A DNA stretch of 14,532 nucleotides, from the NCBI GenBank assembly GCA_003645215.1, contig QNEM01000023.1, positions 1 to 14,532 of the forward strand. Direction: 5' to 3'. Below, one piece after another: positions 6,968-13,763 of the stretch; the first letter of the stretch is position 1; every line of letters starts with the position of its first letter. Position numbers and translations under genes: made by a program. The stretch is from Gammaproteobacteria bacterium. Lineage in GTDB: Bacteria > Pseudomonadota > Gammaproteobacteria > Eutrophobiales > Eutrophobiaceae. The notes below the pieces were generated by a model. The model was given only the letters and a program-made list of their open reading frames with translations, did no database searches and was not told the origin of the DNA.

Positions 6968-8064
6968 GCATCCATGCCAGTTAGTCTGCGACGTTCTTTC
7001 GCCAACTTTTCAAATATCTGTGCTTGTTCATCAGCATTAAAAAAAAGTGGCAAATGCGCAATAGCTTCAGCCTCGTTATCTGTGGAATGTAACGGGTTTT
7101 CATTAGGCCCGGCAGTTGTTGATTGTGTGAATTTTTCTCTATAGGCTCTTTTGAAAAACTGTTTATTATTAAATACGAATGGATGTACTTCTCTGTCTTC
7201 ATTTGATGTTGACTCAGGTTCGGGATCGAAAACTACTACCGCAATGAAAGGTTTCCCCCCTCTACGCCATTTCCCGCCACGCATATTTTTTGCCGTTTTT
7301 CTGCGCATACTCCATGATATCGCTTTCAGGCTTAATATTTTATAGTGCTTTTTTAGTAAATAAATAATTTCGCGGTGTTTGTCATGTGTTACAGCAGTGT
7401 TCCTGATGACGAATAAATTCATTTCCCCCGGACAATGTTCATATAACCATGAGAAAAAATAACTTTTCCTGCCATGTTCATGCTCTTTTTGTAAATAGGT
7501 ATTTAATATTTGTTTATCCAGGTTATAACCTTTGTCTGAAAGTAATCGATGCGCATCTTTCAAGGTGTAATCGGTTTGAATGTCTATTGTTCGGCCAGAC
7601 TCTTGTAGCTCTTTGAAGTATTTCGAATTCTTACCTGCAGTTGGGTCCTTGAAATCGAACCCGGAAGCTTCAGCTTTGTGATAAGCAACATGGTAAAGCA
7701 ATGAATAAAAATGATCTTCAGGGCAGGGGATATAGAATTTATCTTGCCACCTGACCCTCCGCTGTAACATCTTTTGTCCCAGAGCCAGCGGAAAATAAAG
7801 ATGATTACGGAAATTGGTTTCTTTTCTGTCGGATATAGAATGGATATTAAATTTAATGCCCTTACGTTTAGGAACATTCTGATATCTCTGCAAGACTTGT
7901 TCTACTGCTGCATCTTCAAGTATCACGTTAATTCTTTCCTTACTACCATTAGCAGGATAGGAATGCGCAAATTGCTGGAAGTTACGCATGACCACATAGT
8001 TATAGCCAGCATCATCCATGTGAGCAAAAAACTCGGTTGCGTTAGGGATATACAGGAGAGGCAT
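6964..8064 (-). CDS. Two-domain protein: degenerate nucleotidyltransferase-like N-terminus, NDK-like C-terminus
   Basis: 366 residues. Residues 20-130 resemble the nucleotidyltransferase-like proteins of surface-sugar loci: YVVMRNFQQF (23-32), a strand INVILED (45-51) where active relatives have a D-x-D, then FYIPCPEDHFYSLLYHVAYHK (110-130). The two aspartates seem replaced by R44 and N46, so this part may bind rather than catalyse. Residues 215-350 read like a nucleoside diphosphate kinase: LFVIRNTAV (217-225) against the family's IKPDgV, REIIYLLKKHYKILSLKAI (231-249), KPFIAVVVFDPE (271-282) and NPLHSTDNEAEAI (323-335) against the family's N-x-x-HGSDS-x-E-SA, with H326 at the catalytic histidine. 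The stretch between is shorter than in true NDK. The ATG at 8064 has AGAAAGA directly upstream. The gene overlaps the kinase-like gene by 4 bp. Both domain calls are by eye. Confidence 0.65.
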   Translation of the reverse strand: MPLLYIPNATEFFAHMDDAGYNYVVMRNFQQFAHSYPANGSKERINVILEDAAVEQVLQRYQNVPKRKGIKFNIHSISDRKETNFRNHLYFPLALGQKMLQRRVRWQDKFYIPCPEDHFYSLLYHVAYHKAEASGFDFKDPTAGKNSKYFKELQESGRTIDIQTDYTLKDAHRLLSDKGYNLDKQILNTYLQKEHEHGRKSYFFSWLYEHCPGEMNLFVIRNTAVTHDKHREIIYLLKKHYKILSLKAISWSMRRKTAKNMRGGKWRRGGKPFIAVVVFDPEPESTSNEDREVHPFVFNNKQFFKRAYREKFTQSTTAGPNENPLHSTDNEAEAIAHLPLFFNADEQAQIFEKLAKERRRLTGMDA

Positions 8065-8105
8065 TCTTTCTGTTCAAAATTAGAGGGCGTTGGTTTGCTG
8101 CTGAA

Positions 8106-8135
8106 ATTATAACTTGGAGGATTCTATTTTGTCAC
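8106..8135 (-). promoter_or_regulatory. Promoter for the two-domain/kinase/aat/bpt operon
   Basis: On the minus strand, GTGACA (8135-8130; 5/6 to -35) is followed after 18 bases by a perfect TATAAT (8111-8106). It would start transcription near 8099, 35 bases before the ATG at 8064. The -35 falls in the last codons of the upstream gene at 8124-8636. It could drive the whole minus-strand run down to infA. Confidence 0.5.
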
Positions 8136-8636
8136 GATAGTCAGGTCACGACCCAATGCTGAAAGTAAGATATTTTTTGAGCCAGACAGCGAAAATGATG
8201 TCTCGGCATAATTTCCATTATTCATAAGAAAGCGAAAATAAATTACATTACCGTTCATCAGGTTATGCAGGGGTAGTGATAATACTGTCTTATCCGTGAT
8301 ATAACCTATGACGTATTCAGCCCACCTGGGTTGTGAAAGGCAAAGCGCGTCATTAACAGAACGGTTGCTTAGCTGCCGCTTGTCAACCTGAAAAGTAGCA
8401 CATTGCTTCTTGGCAAGAAGCTCGAAACTGTTTCGAATATTAAATCTTAAACGGACGACATCATTCACATCTCGATATATCTCCAGTTTATAGCCGTCAT
8501 CATTCTCAATGGTAGCGATACGTGTTTGATATCCGGAATCCGTGTCCGTGTGTGACACGACATTCCATTGTGCCTGGGCCTGACCTTGCACTGATATACT
8601 TAACAGGAATAGTGTAAGAATTATGTTTCGTCTCAT
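8124..8636 (-). CDS. Exported protein of unknown function
   Basis: 170 residues with a clear signal peptide: MRR, a hydrophobic core (5-16), then small residues up to about A20-A22. The mature part looks all-beta, with alternating strands such as YKLEIYRD (49-56), VVRLRFNI (60-67), VIYFRFLMNN (131-140) and ETSFSLSGS (145-153). Two cysteines (C79 in KKQCATFQVD, C99 in ALCLSQ) could form a disulfide in the periplasm. I do not recognise the family. It sits 59 bp upstream of the two-domain gene on the same strand and could be part of that transcript, but a separate promoter lies between them. It is divergent from the deacetylase-like gene at 8796. The ATG has only TAGG as a weak ribosome site. 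Confidence 0.7.
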   Translation of the reverse strand: MRRNIILTLFLLSISVQGQAQAQWNVVSHTDTDSGYQTRIATIENDDGYKLEIYRDVNDVVRLRFNIRNSFELLAKKQCATFQVDKRQLSNRSVNDALCLSQPRWAEYVIGYITDKTVLSLPLHNLMNGNVIYFRFLMNNGNYAETSFSLSGSKNILLSALGRDLTIVTK

Positions 8637-8697
8637 CTTGCCTATAATATAACAAGAAACAGCAATAGAAAAAACATGAATATTAATATTTATCTCA

Positions 8698-8725
8698 TTG
8701 ATATTATTGTAATAATTAATATAAC
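8698..8725 (+). promoter_or_regulatory. Possible promoter for the deacetylase-like gene
   Basis: TTGATA (8698-8703; 5/6) and TATAAC (8720-8725; 5/6) are spaced by 16 bases, about 70 bases before the ATG at 8796. The 159-bp divergent spacer is very AT-rich, so chance matches are expected. A dyad begins at the last base of the -10 (see 8725-8743). Confidence 0.3.
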
Positions 8726-8743
8726 TTGATCTGAATTATCAAG
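8725..8743. promoter_or_regulatory. Inverted repeat, possible operator between divergent genes
   Basis: CTTGAT (8725-8730) and ATCAAG (8738-8743) are perfect 6-bp arms separated by 7 bases, midway between the divergent starts at 8636 and 8796. Its position just past a possible -10 would suit a repressor. The half-sites resemble FNR (TTGAT...ATCAA), but the spacer is 7 rather than 4. Confidence 0.3.
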
Positions 8744-8795
8744 AGCATAGGTAAATTATTAAATGACTAATGACTCGAATGACTGAGTAGAAAGG

Positions 8796-9779
8796 ATGAA
8801 TCGTAGAAACTTTCTTAAATTATTACAGGCAAGTGTCCTGTTATTTAGCCCATTAAAAATCACACTGGCAGCCGCCCAAAAGCAAGGCACTGGCTTTGTT
8901 TACGATGATTTATTTCTCGAACATTGGCTAGAGAAGGGTCACCCGGAATCTCCGGATCGGCTACTCAGCATAATGAAAACCATGGAACAATCAGGATTAC
9001 TACAATATTTAAGCAGAATTCAACCGAAGCAGGATATATTACAAGAGCTGGCCTTGATTCATACGGCAGAACACATTCAGGCACTTGAATTAAATCACAA
9101 GCAATCAAATGAAGTAGCCTTGGCCGTGGTTGGCGCAATATTGGCTGCAACCGATGAGGTTTGTAGTGGCAGATTAAAAAATGCGTTTTGCGCAACACGT
9201 CCACCGGGACATCACGCGAGAAATACAGGCCGGGTGGAAGGCTTTTGTTTCTATAATGGTGTCGCTATAGCCGCCCGTTACGCCCAGCAAAACTACGGTT
9301 TTAAAAAAATATTGATCGTTGACTGGGATTACCATCATGGTAATGGCACAGAAGCTTTCTTTTATTCCGATCCCAGCGTACTTTATTTCTCAACCCATGA
9401 TTATTATGCCTATCCAGGCACTGGCAATCCCGCAAACATTGGCGAAGGTGCAGGTAAAGGCCTGAATATAAATGTTCATCTTGATTGTCATTCCACAGAT
9501 AAAGATATTATCTCGGCCTTTAAAGAAAAATTGTTACCAGCCGCACAACGCTTTAAACCGGATTTAATACTGATATCCGCAGGTTTTGATAGCCGTCAGG
9601 ATGATCTGCTGGGTTGTTTCGATATATCCGATGCAGGCTATCGGCAAATCACAATGATGGTCATGCAACTCGCTGATCAATATTGTGATGGCCGTGTCGT
9701 TTCAGTTCTGGAAGGAGGTTATAACCTGGATGGACTTGCCAGTGCGGTCAAGGTACATGTGGAAACACTTCAAGGATAA
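8796..9779 (+). CDS. Histone-deacetylase-fold amidohydrolase with a Tat export signal
   Basis: 327 residues. The HDAC/acetylpolyamine amidohydrolase core (about 32-325) is intact: RPPGHHA (135-141) with the paired active-site H139 and H140, DWDYHHGNGT (176-185) with zinc ligands D178 and H180, SAGFD (261-265) with the third ligand D265, and EGGYNL (306-311) with the transition-state tyrosine Y309. Such enzymes remove acetyl groups from amines or lysine side chains using zinc. Unusually, the N-terminus MNRRNFLKLL followed by a hydrophobic stretch to LAAA (24-27) fits a twin-arginine (Tat) signal, so the folded, metal-loaded enzyme probably acts in the periplasm. The start is forced: a TGA lies in frame at 8784 with no other start codon before 8796. 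AAAGG directly abuts the ATG with no spacer, so translation may be weak. It stands alone on the plus strand between minus-strand genes. Confidence 0.9.
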   Translation: MNRRNFLKLLQASVLLFSPLKITLAAAQKQGTGFVYDDLFLEHWLEKGHPESPDRLLSIMKTMEQSGLLQYLSRIQPKQDILQELALIHTAEHIQALELNHKQSNEVALAVVGAILAATDEVCSGRLKNAFCATRPPGHHARNTGRVEGFCFYNGVAIAARYAQQNYGFKKILIVDWDYHHGNGTEAFFYSDPSVLYFSTHDYYAYPGTGNPANIGEGAGKGLNINVHLDCHSTDKDIISAFKEKLLPAAQRFKPDLILISAGFDSRQDDLLGCFDISDAGYRQITMMVMQLADQYCDGRVVSVLEGGYNLDGLASAVKVHVETLQG

Positions 9780-9800
9780 AGCCAGAAAGATTATTGACTA

Positions 9801-10139
9801 TCAGGTTTTACTGTTGTCTTTGCCTGAGGTATAGACAGGGAATGAAGTCACATTACTGCCAGTTTCCGGTAACTCTGTTATTTTCGCAGCGCCTTCCTTT
9901 TTAACCTCATCAATGCGTATGATCGAATGCATTGGGACATAGGTCCGTGTAACTTCATTAAACTCGGATTTCAGCTTTTCTTCAGATGGATCGACAAGCA
10001 CCGATGACCTCTCACCAAACACAATTTCCTCAACGACAATAAAGCCAAACATTTCACCTTCATGAACGCTACGGGCAAAGATCTCGTAGATGTTGCCCTG
10101 ATTCTGAAAAATAACCTTGTATATAGTTTTATCCGACAT
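9801..10139 (-). CDS. DUF1820 family protein
   Basis: 112 residues. It matches the DUF1820 pattern found across gammaproteobacteria: YKVIFQNQGNIYEIFAR (7-23), GFIVVEEIVFGERSSVLVDP (32-51), EEKLKSEF (53-60), YVPMHSIIRIDEVKKEGAAKI (67-87), then a variable tail. It is small, soluble and probably cytoplasmic; its function is unknown. The gene converges on the deacetylase-like gene with a 21-bp gap and no visible terminator. It lies 128 bp downstream of the AbgT transporter on the same strand, probably with its own promoter. Confidence 0.92.
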   Translation of the reverse strand: MSDKTIYKVIFQNQGNIYEIFARSVHEGEMFGFIVVEEIVFGERSSVLVDPSEEKLKSEFNEVTRTYVPMHSIIRIDEVKKEGAAKITELPETGSNVTSFPVYTSGKDNSKT

Positions 10140-10207
10140 TTATATTAAAACCTGATCTTTACTGTTCATTATGGAGCAAACCCTTGCGCCCCGATTTTCG
10201 AGCGCGA

Positions 10208-10213
10208 ATTCTA
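10208..10213 (-). promoter_or_regulatory. Possible -10 box for the DUF1820 gene
   Basis: On the minus strand, TAGAAT (10213-10208; 5/6) lies in ATATATGCTAGAATTCGCGC, about 68 bases before the ATG at 10139. No good -35 is seen 16-18 bases upstream, where the sequence is A-rich. Confidence 0.27.
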
Positions 10214-10267
10214 GCATATATTTTTTCTGGTTTATCATTCCTGGTATATCTTTCGTATTAGACTTAA

Positions 10268-11758
10268 TTATAGACTGATAAATAGCCCGCCACCGGGGCC
10301 CAATGGAAATCCAGTGCTCATCCAGATCAGTAGCATGGCTATCCAGATAATACTGAATACCACGGTATAGGGCAGCATCAGGGCGATTAGGGTGCCAAAA
10401 CCTGCATTTTTTCTATATCTTTGTAACTCCACCAGGACAATGATCATATAAGGATTCATAGGTGTGATTACATTGGTGAGAGAATCGCCTATGCGATATG
10501 CGACCTGTGTCAATTCTGGAGAAAAGCCAACCTGCATCAGCATGGGGACGAATACCGGCGCCAGGAAGGCATATTTTGCTGAAGCTGAACCTATCAATAA
10601 ATTTGCCGACATGGCCATTAAAATAAAACCAGTCAGCAACATAGAGGCATCAAATTGCATGGCAACCAGCCATTGACCACCGGTAATGGCCAGTATTTTA
10701 CCCAGGCCAGTGTATTTAAAACATTCAATAAACTGTGCGGCAAAAAATGCCATGACGATATAGGGAGCCAGATGTGCGATCGTGTCACCCAGCATCTTCA
10801 CCACATCTTTGTCATTTTTAATCTTGCCAGTAGACAGGCCAAAGACTATTCCTGGCACAAAAAACAATATAAACAACAAGGGAACTGTTGCCTCAATCCA
10901 GCGGGAAAAATGGGAGCCTGCACCATATAAAGGTGCCCCTGGAACAGTAATTAACAGAGCTGTAATGATCAGTGCGATACCTGTCGCCAGTAGTGCATGC
11001 ACTAATCCCTTTTTCTCAATACTGTCTTCCAGATTTAATACCTGTTCATTGTCAGAAACAAGATCGTGATCAGAACCAACGCGAGGTTCGACAAACCACG
11101 CAGTCACTGCCCAACCGACAAGGGTCAGCAGGATTGTTGATGCCAACATAAACCACCAGTTGGCAGTCACTGCCACCTGATAATCTGCAACCAGAATTTG
11201 TGCGGCCGTTTGTGTCAAGCCAGAAAGTAATGGATCTAGTGCGGTGATTAACAAATTTGCACTGAAACCCGCCGAGATACCTGCGAAGACTGCCGCGATC
11301 CCCGTAAGTGGCGAACGTCCCGCAGCAATATAAAGTGCAGCAGCGATTGGCGGCAGCACAACATACCCGGCATCCAGCGCCATTGATGACATGATTCCCA
11401 GGAATATTGTGGCAGGGGTTAACAGGGATTGTGGCACCAACAGGATCGAACGACGTAATAGAGCAGGAAGGAAGCCGGACCTTTCTGCCAGGCCTATGCC
11501 CAGCATTCCCACCAGGACGATAGCCAGGGGTGGAAATTTAATAAAATTATTTACCATATTACTTAACAGCCACCAGATACCATCTGATGAGAGCAGGTTT
11601 TGTGTGATAAGTGTGCCGGTTAATTCACTATGCACTTGCCATGACATGGTTGTAGCCAACCATGACAATATCATGATGATACCTGTGCCTATGTCAAATA
11701 AAGTTGCAGGATCAGGAAGGCGATTCCCCGTTTCTTCAATACGATTAAGTAATGTCAA
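10268..11758 (-). CDS. AbgT-family transporter
   Basis: 496 residues with about a dozen hydrophobic segments, close to the family's 500-520. AbgT proteins import p-aminobenzoyl-glutamate or export sulfonamide-type antimetabolites (as MtrF does). Conserved blocks: GNRLPDPATLF (11-21), GLAERSGFLPALLRR (89-103), ALDAGYVVLPPIAA (127-140), SANLLIGSASAKYAFLAPVF (384-403) and DSLTNVITPMNPYMIIVLV (425-443). The start is TTG at 11758, because the conserved GNRLPDP block lies just 10 residues in and the next in-frame ATG would remove it and cut into the first helix. The TTG overlaps the TGA of the upstream hydrolase (TTGA), so translation is probably coupled. Substrate and direction cannot be told from the sequence. 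The hydrolase partner is not of the AbgA/AbgB peptidase type. Confidence 0.92.
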   Translation of the reverse strand: MTLLNRIEETGNRLPDPATLFDIGTGIIMILSWLATTMSWQVHSELTGTLITQNLLSSDGIWWLLSNMVNNFIKFPPLAIVLVGMLGIGLAERSGFLPALLRRSILLVPQSLLTPATIFLGIMSSMALDAGYVVLPPIAAALYIAAGRSPLTGIAAVFAGISAGFSANLLITALDPLLSGLTQTAAQILVADYQVAVTANWWFMLASTILLTLVGWAVTAWFVEPRVGSDHDLVSDNEQVLNLEDSIEKKGLVHALLATGIALIITALLITVPGAPLYGAGSHFSRWIEATVPLLFILFFVPGIVFGLSTGKIKNDKDVVKMLGDTIAHLAPYIVMAFFAAQFIECFKYTGLGKILAITGGQWLVAMQFDASMLLTGFILMAMSANLLIGSASAKYAFLAPVFVPMLMQVGFSPELTQVAYRIGDSLTNVITPMNPYMIIVLVELQRYRKNAGFGTLIALMLPYTVVFSIIWIAMLLIWMSTGFPLGPGGGLFISL

Positions 11759-12627
11759 TGATAGGTCTCACCGTAAGTATCACCATAAGTATTCAGGAAC
11801 TCTTTAATTCCATTAACATATGAACGGCCAGTAACAATAAATCCATCATTGTGACCACCCTCAAGTTGCATAAACATTTTTGGTGCCTGTGCCTGTTTAA
11901 ATAACTGGAGACCTAGTTCAAAAGGAACAATTTCATCAGTCTGGCTGTGTGAAAATAAAATAGGGCATTGGATAGCTCCTATCCTGTCGATAGATGCATA
12001 TTTAATCCGGGTAAGTAAATGTGCCGGTAAATAAGGGTAGTAGTGCTTCGCCATATCCGCGACCGATGTAAACGTGGATTCCAGTATCAATAAATCGGGT
12101 GTGTGTTGAATACTTAGCCAGGTAGCTACGCCACCGCCCATTGATCGGCCGAAAATAATTATATCCTTGTCCGGGATACCACGTGATTCCGTTAGATATT
12201 GCCAGGCAGCTTCAGCATCTTTATAGGTACCTTGTTCACTTGTTGTTCCCTGACTTTGTCCATAACCACGGTAATCGATAATAAAGACCGAAAGCCCCAA
12301 TTCATGAAATATTTTCAGGCTATCAAGTCGGTGAGAAATATTTCCACCATTACCATGAAAAAATAACAGTGTTTTCCTTGCACCTTCAACAGGAATAAAC
12401 CAGGCATTCAATTCGACATCATCTTCAGTTTTAAAATAGATATCTTCATAGGCAAGTCCTGCCATATCAGGGGTGTAATCTATTTCTGATAGAGGAAAAT
12501 AAACAAACTTCGGCTGGAACAAATACAACAACAGGGAAAGAAGCACCCAGACTGAAACAAGTATAAAAACGATTGAATGTAGCATACGACGGATCTGCTT
12601 TTTGAATACTTTAGTCGATAATGGCAT
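11755..12627 (-). CDS. Membrane-anchored alpha/beta hydrolase (BEM46/YfhR type)
   Basis: 290 residues. One N-terminal membrane helix (about 17-37) anchors an alpha/beta hydrolase domain. Seen: oxyanion-region HGNGGN (91-96), DYRGYGQSQG (118-127), nucleophile elbow GRSMGG (160-165) with S162, acid D231 in SHSQTDEIVP (226-235), and catalytic H259 in EGGHNDGF (256-263). The catalytic triad is complete. Relatives are serine hydrolases of poorly known substrate. The ATG at 12627 has no clear Shine-Dalgarno; an ATG at residue 15, just before the membrane helix, is an alternative. The protein ends in a short repeat, TYGDTYGETYH (280-290). The stop overlaps the TTG start of the AbgT transporter, so the two probably form one unit, perhaps hydrolysing and moving the same compound. 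The gene is 89 bp downstream of trxB. Confidence 0.88.
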   Translation of the reverse strand: MPLSTKVFKKQIRRMLHSIVFILVSVWVLLSLLLYLFQPKFVYFPLSEIDYTPDMAGLAYEDIYFKTEDDVELNAWFIPVEGARKTLLFFHGNGGNISHRLDSLKIFHELGLSVFIIDYRGYGQSQGTTSEQGTYKDAEAAWQYLTESRGIPDKDIIIFGRSMGGGVATWLSIQHTPDLLILESTFTSVADMAKHYYPYLPAHLLTRIKYASIDRIGAIQCPILFSHSQTDEIVPFELGLQLFKQAQAPKMFMQLEGGHNDGFIVTGRSYVNGIKEFLNTYGDTYGETYH

Positions 12628-12716
12628 GTGTAAAGATAATCACATGGTTAATACGATTTTTCCAGTCGTGGTGTCAGTTTCTATAGCAGTGTGTGTAAGT
12701 AATTACAGCTTCTGTC

Positions 12717-13673
12717 TTATACAGCAAGATCATCAAGGTAAGTTTCTGCATCCAATGCCGCCATACAGCCACTACCAGCCGAAGTGATTGCTTGTCGATA
12801 GATGTGATCCGCAACATCTCCAGCAGCAAACACACCTGGAATGCTGCTCATCGTGGCCTGACCCTGTTGACCACTTTTAACCCTGATATATCCATTATTC
12901 ATATCCAGCTGTCCATCAAAGATCGAAGTATTGGGCTGGTGACCAATGGCTATAAAAACGCCTTTCAGGTCTATGTCTTTGCTTGCACCAGTTTTTGAAT
13001 GTTTGATGCGCATACCGGTGACGCCTGAGTCATCACCCAGGACCTCATCTAGTTCATGATCCCATTCAATCACAACATTTCCATTTTCAGCCCTTTCTTG
13101 CAGACGATCAGCAAGGATCTTTTCGGAGCGAAACTGATCGCGACGATGAACGACCGTTACCTTTGAAGCAAGATTTGAAAGATACAGGGCTTCTTCTACC
13201 GCTGTGCTGCCCCCACCAATAACAGCAACCTCCTGGCCACGATAAAAAAATCCATCACAGGTTGCACATGCAGAAACCCCTTTGCCCTTGAAGGTCTCTT
13301 CTGAAGGCAATCCAAGGTATTTAGCCGAGGCACCCGTCGCAATGATTAACGCATCACAGGTATAAGTCCCAGAATCACCTTCCAGGACAAAAGGTTTCTG
13401 CTTCAGATCAACGGTATGAATTTGATCAAAAATAATTTCTGTATCAAAACGTTTAACATGCTCAAGCATGCGTCCCATTAAATCCGGACCTTGCAAACCA
13501 TCAACATCACCAGGCCAGTTATCAACATCGGTCGTCGTCATCAATTGACCACCTTGTTCAATGCCAGTAACTAATACCGGGGAAAGGTTGGCACGTGCAG
13601 CATATAAAGAAGCCGTGTAACCTGCGGGACCTGAGCCCAGAATCAGTAGACGACAATGTTTGTTTTCACTCAT
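12717..13673 (-). CDS. trxB: Thioredoxin-disulfide reductase
   Basis: 318 residues, the usual length. It uses NADPH to reduce thioredoxin through FAD and a redox-active disulfide. Seen: FAD-binding GSGPAGY (13-19), the redox pair CATC (C136, C139) in SACATCDGFF, NADPH-binding GGGSTAVEEA (153-162) with the phosphate-gripping HRR (176-178), and the second FAD motif AAGDVAD (283-289). The ATG at 13673 follows GGAG with a 7-base spacing. It is divergent from ftsK, as in many gammaproteobacteria, with a 199-bp spacer that holds a possible promoter overlapped by an inverted repeat. No lrp gene lies between trxB and ftsK. Confidence 0.98.
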   Translation of the reverse strand: MSENKHCRLLILGSGPAGYTASLYAARANLSPVLVTGIEQGGQLMTTTDVDNWPGDVDGLQGPDLMGRMLEHVKRFDTEIIFDQIHTVDLKQKPFVLEGDSGTYTCDALIIATGASAKYLGLPSEETFKGKGVSACATCDGFFYRGQEVAVIGGGSTAVEEALYLSNLASKVTVVHRRDQFRSEKILADRLQERAENGNVVIEWDHELDEVLGDDSGVTGMRIKHSKTGASKDIDLKGVFIAIGHQPNTSIFDGQLDMNNGYIRVKSGQQGQATMSSIPGVFAAGDVADHIYRQAITSAGSGCMAALDAETYLDDLAV

Positions 13674-13713
13674 TTTTCACTCCGAAATGGGAAATTACAG
13701 GGCGGATAAAAGT

Positions 13714-13740
13714 TCGTTATGTTACGTTAATCCATAACGA
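13714..13740. promoter_or_regulatory. 8-bp inverted repeat upstream of trxB, possible operator
   Basis: TCGTTATG (13714-13721) and CATAACGA (13733-13740) are perfect 8-bp arms with an 11-base spacer, 41 bases upstream of the trxB ATG. The plus strand also reads GTTATGTTACGTTA here, three GTTA units at 5-base steps. The dyad lies over the proposed trxB promoter, where a repressor or redox regulator could bind. I do not recognise the motif. Confidence 0.4.
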
Positions 13741-13747
13741 CTGGCAA
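13719..13747 (-). promoter_or_regulatory. Possible trxB promoter
   Basis: On the minus strand, TTGCCA (13747-13742; 5/6 to -35) is followed 17 bases on by TAACAT (13724-13719; 4/6 to -10), about 45 bases before the trxB ATG. The 8-bp dyad covers the -10 and most of the spacer. Confidence 0.35.
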
Positions 13748-13763
13748 AATGCTCAATGCAGGA

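Noticed and set aside
8725..8743. FNR-type site (TTGAT...ATCAA).
   Set aside because: FNR half-sites are separated by 4 bases; here the spacer is 7.
9780..9838. TCAGG...CCTGA as a shared terminator of the convergent deacetylase-like and DUF1820 genes.
   Set aside because: Five pairs with a loop of about 17 bases, mostly inside the DUF1820 coding end, and no T-run.
10464..11069. Three overlapping plus-strand frames inside the AbgT gene.
   Set aside because: They are antisense to a transporter with clear family motifs and lack any features of their own.
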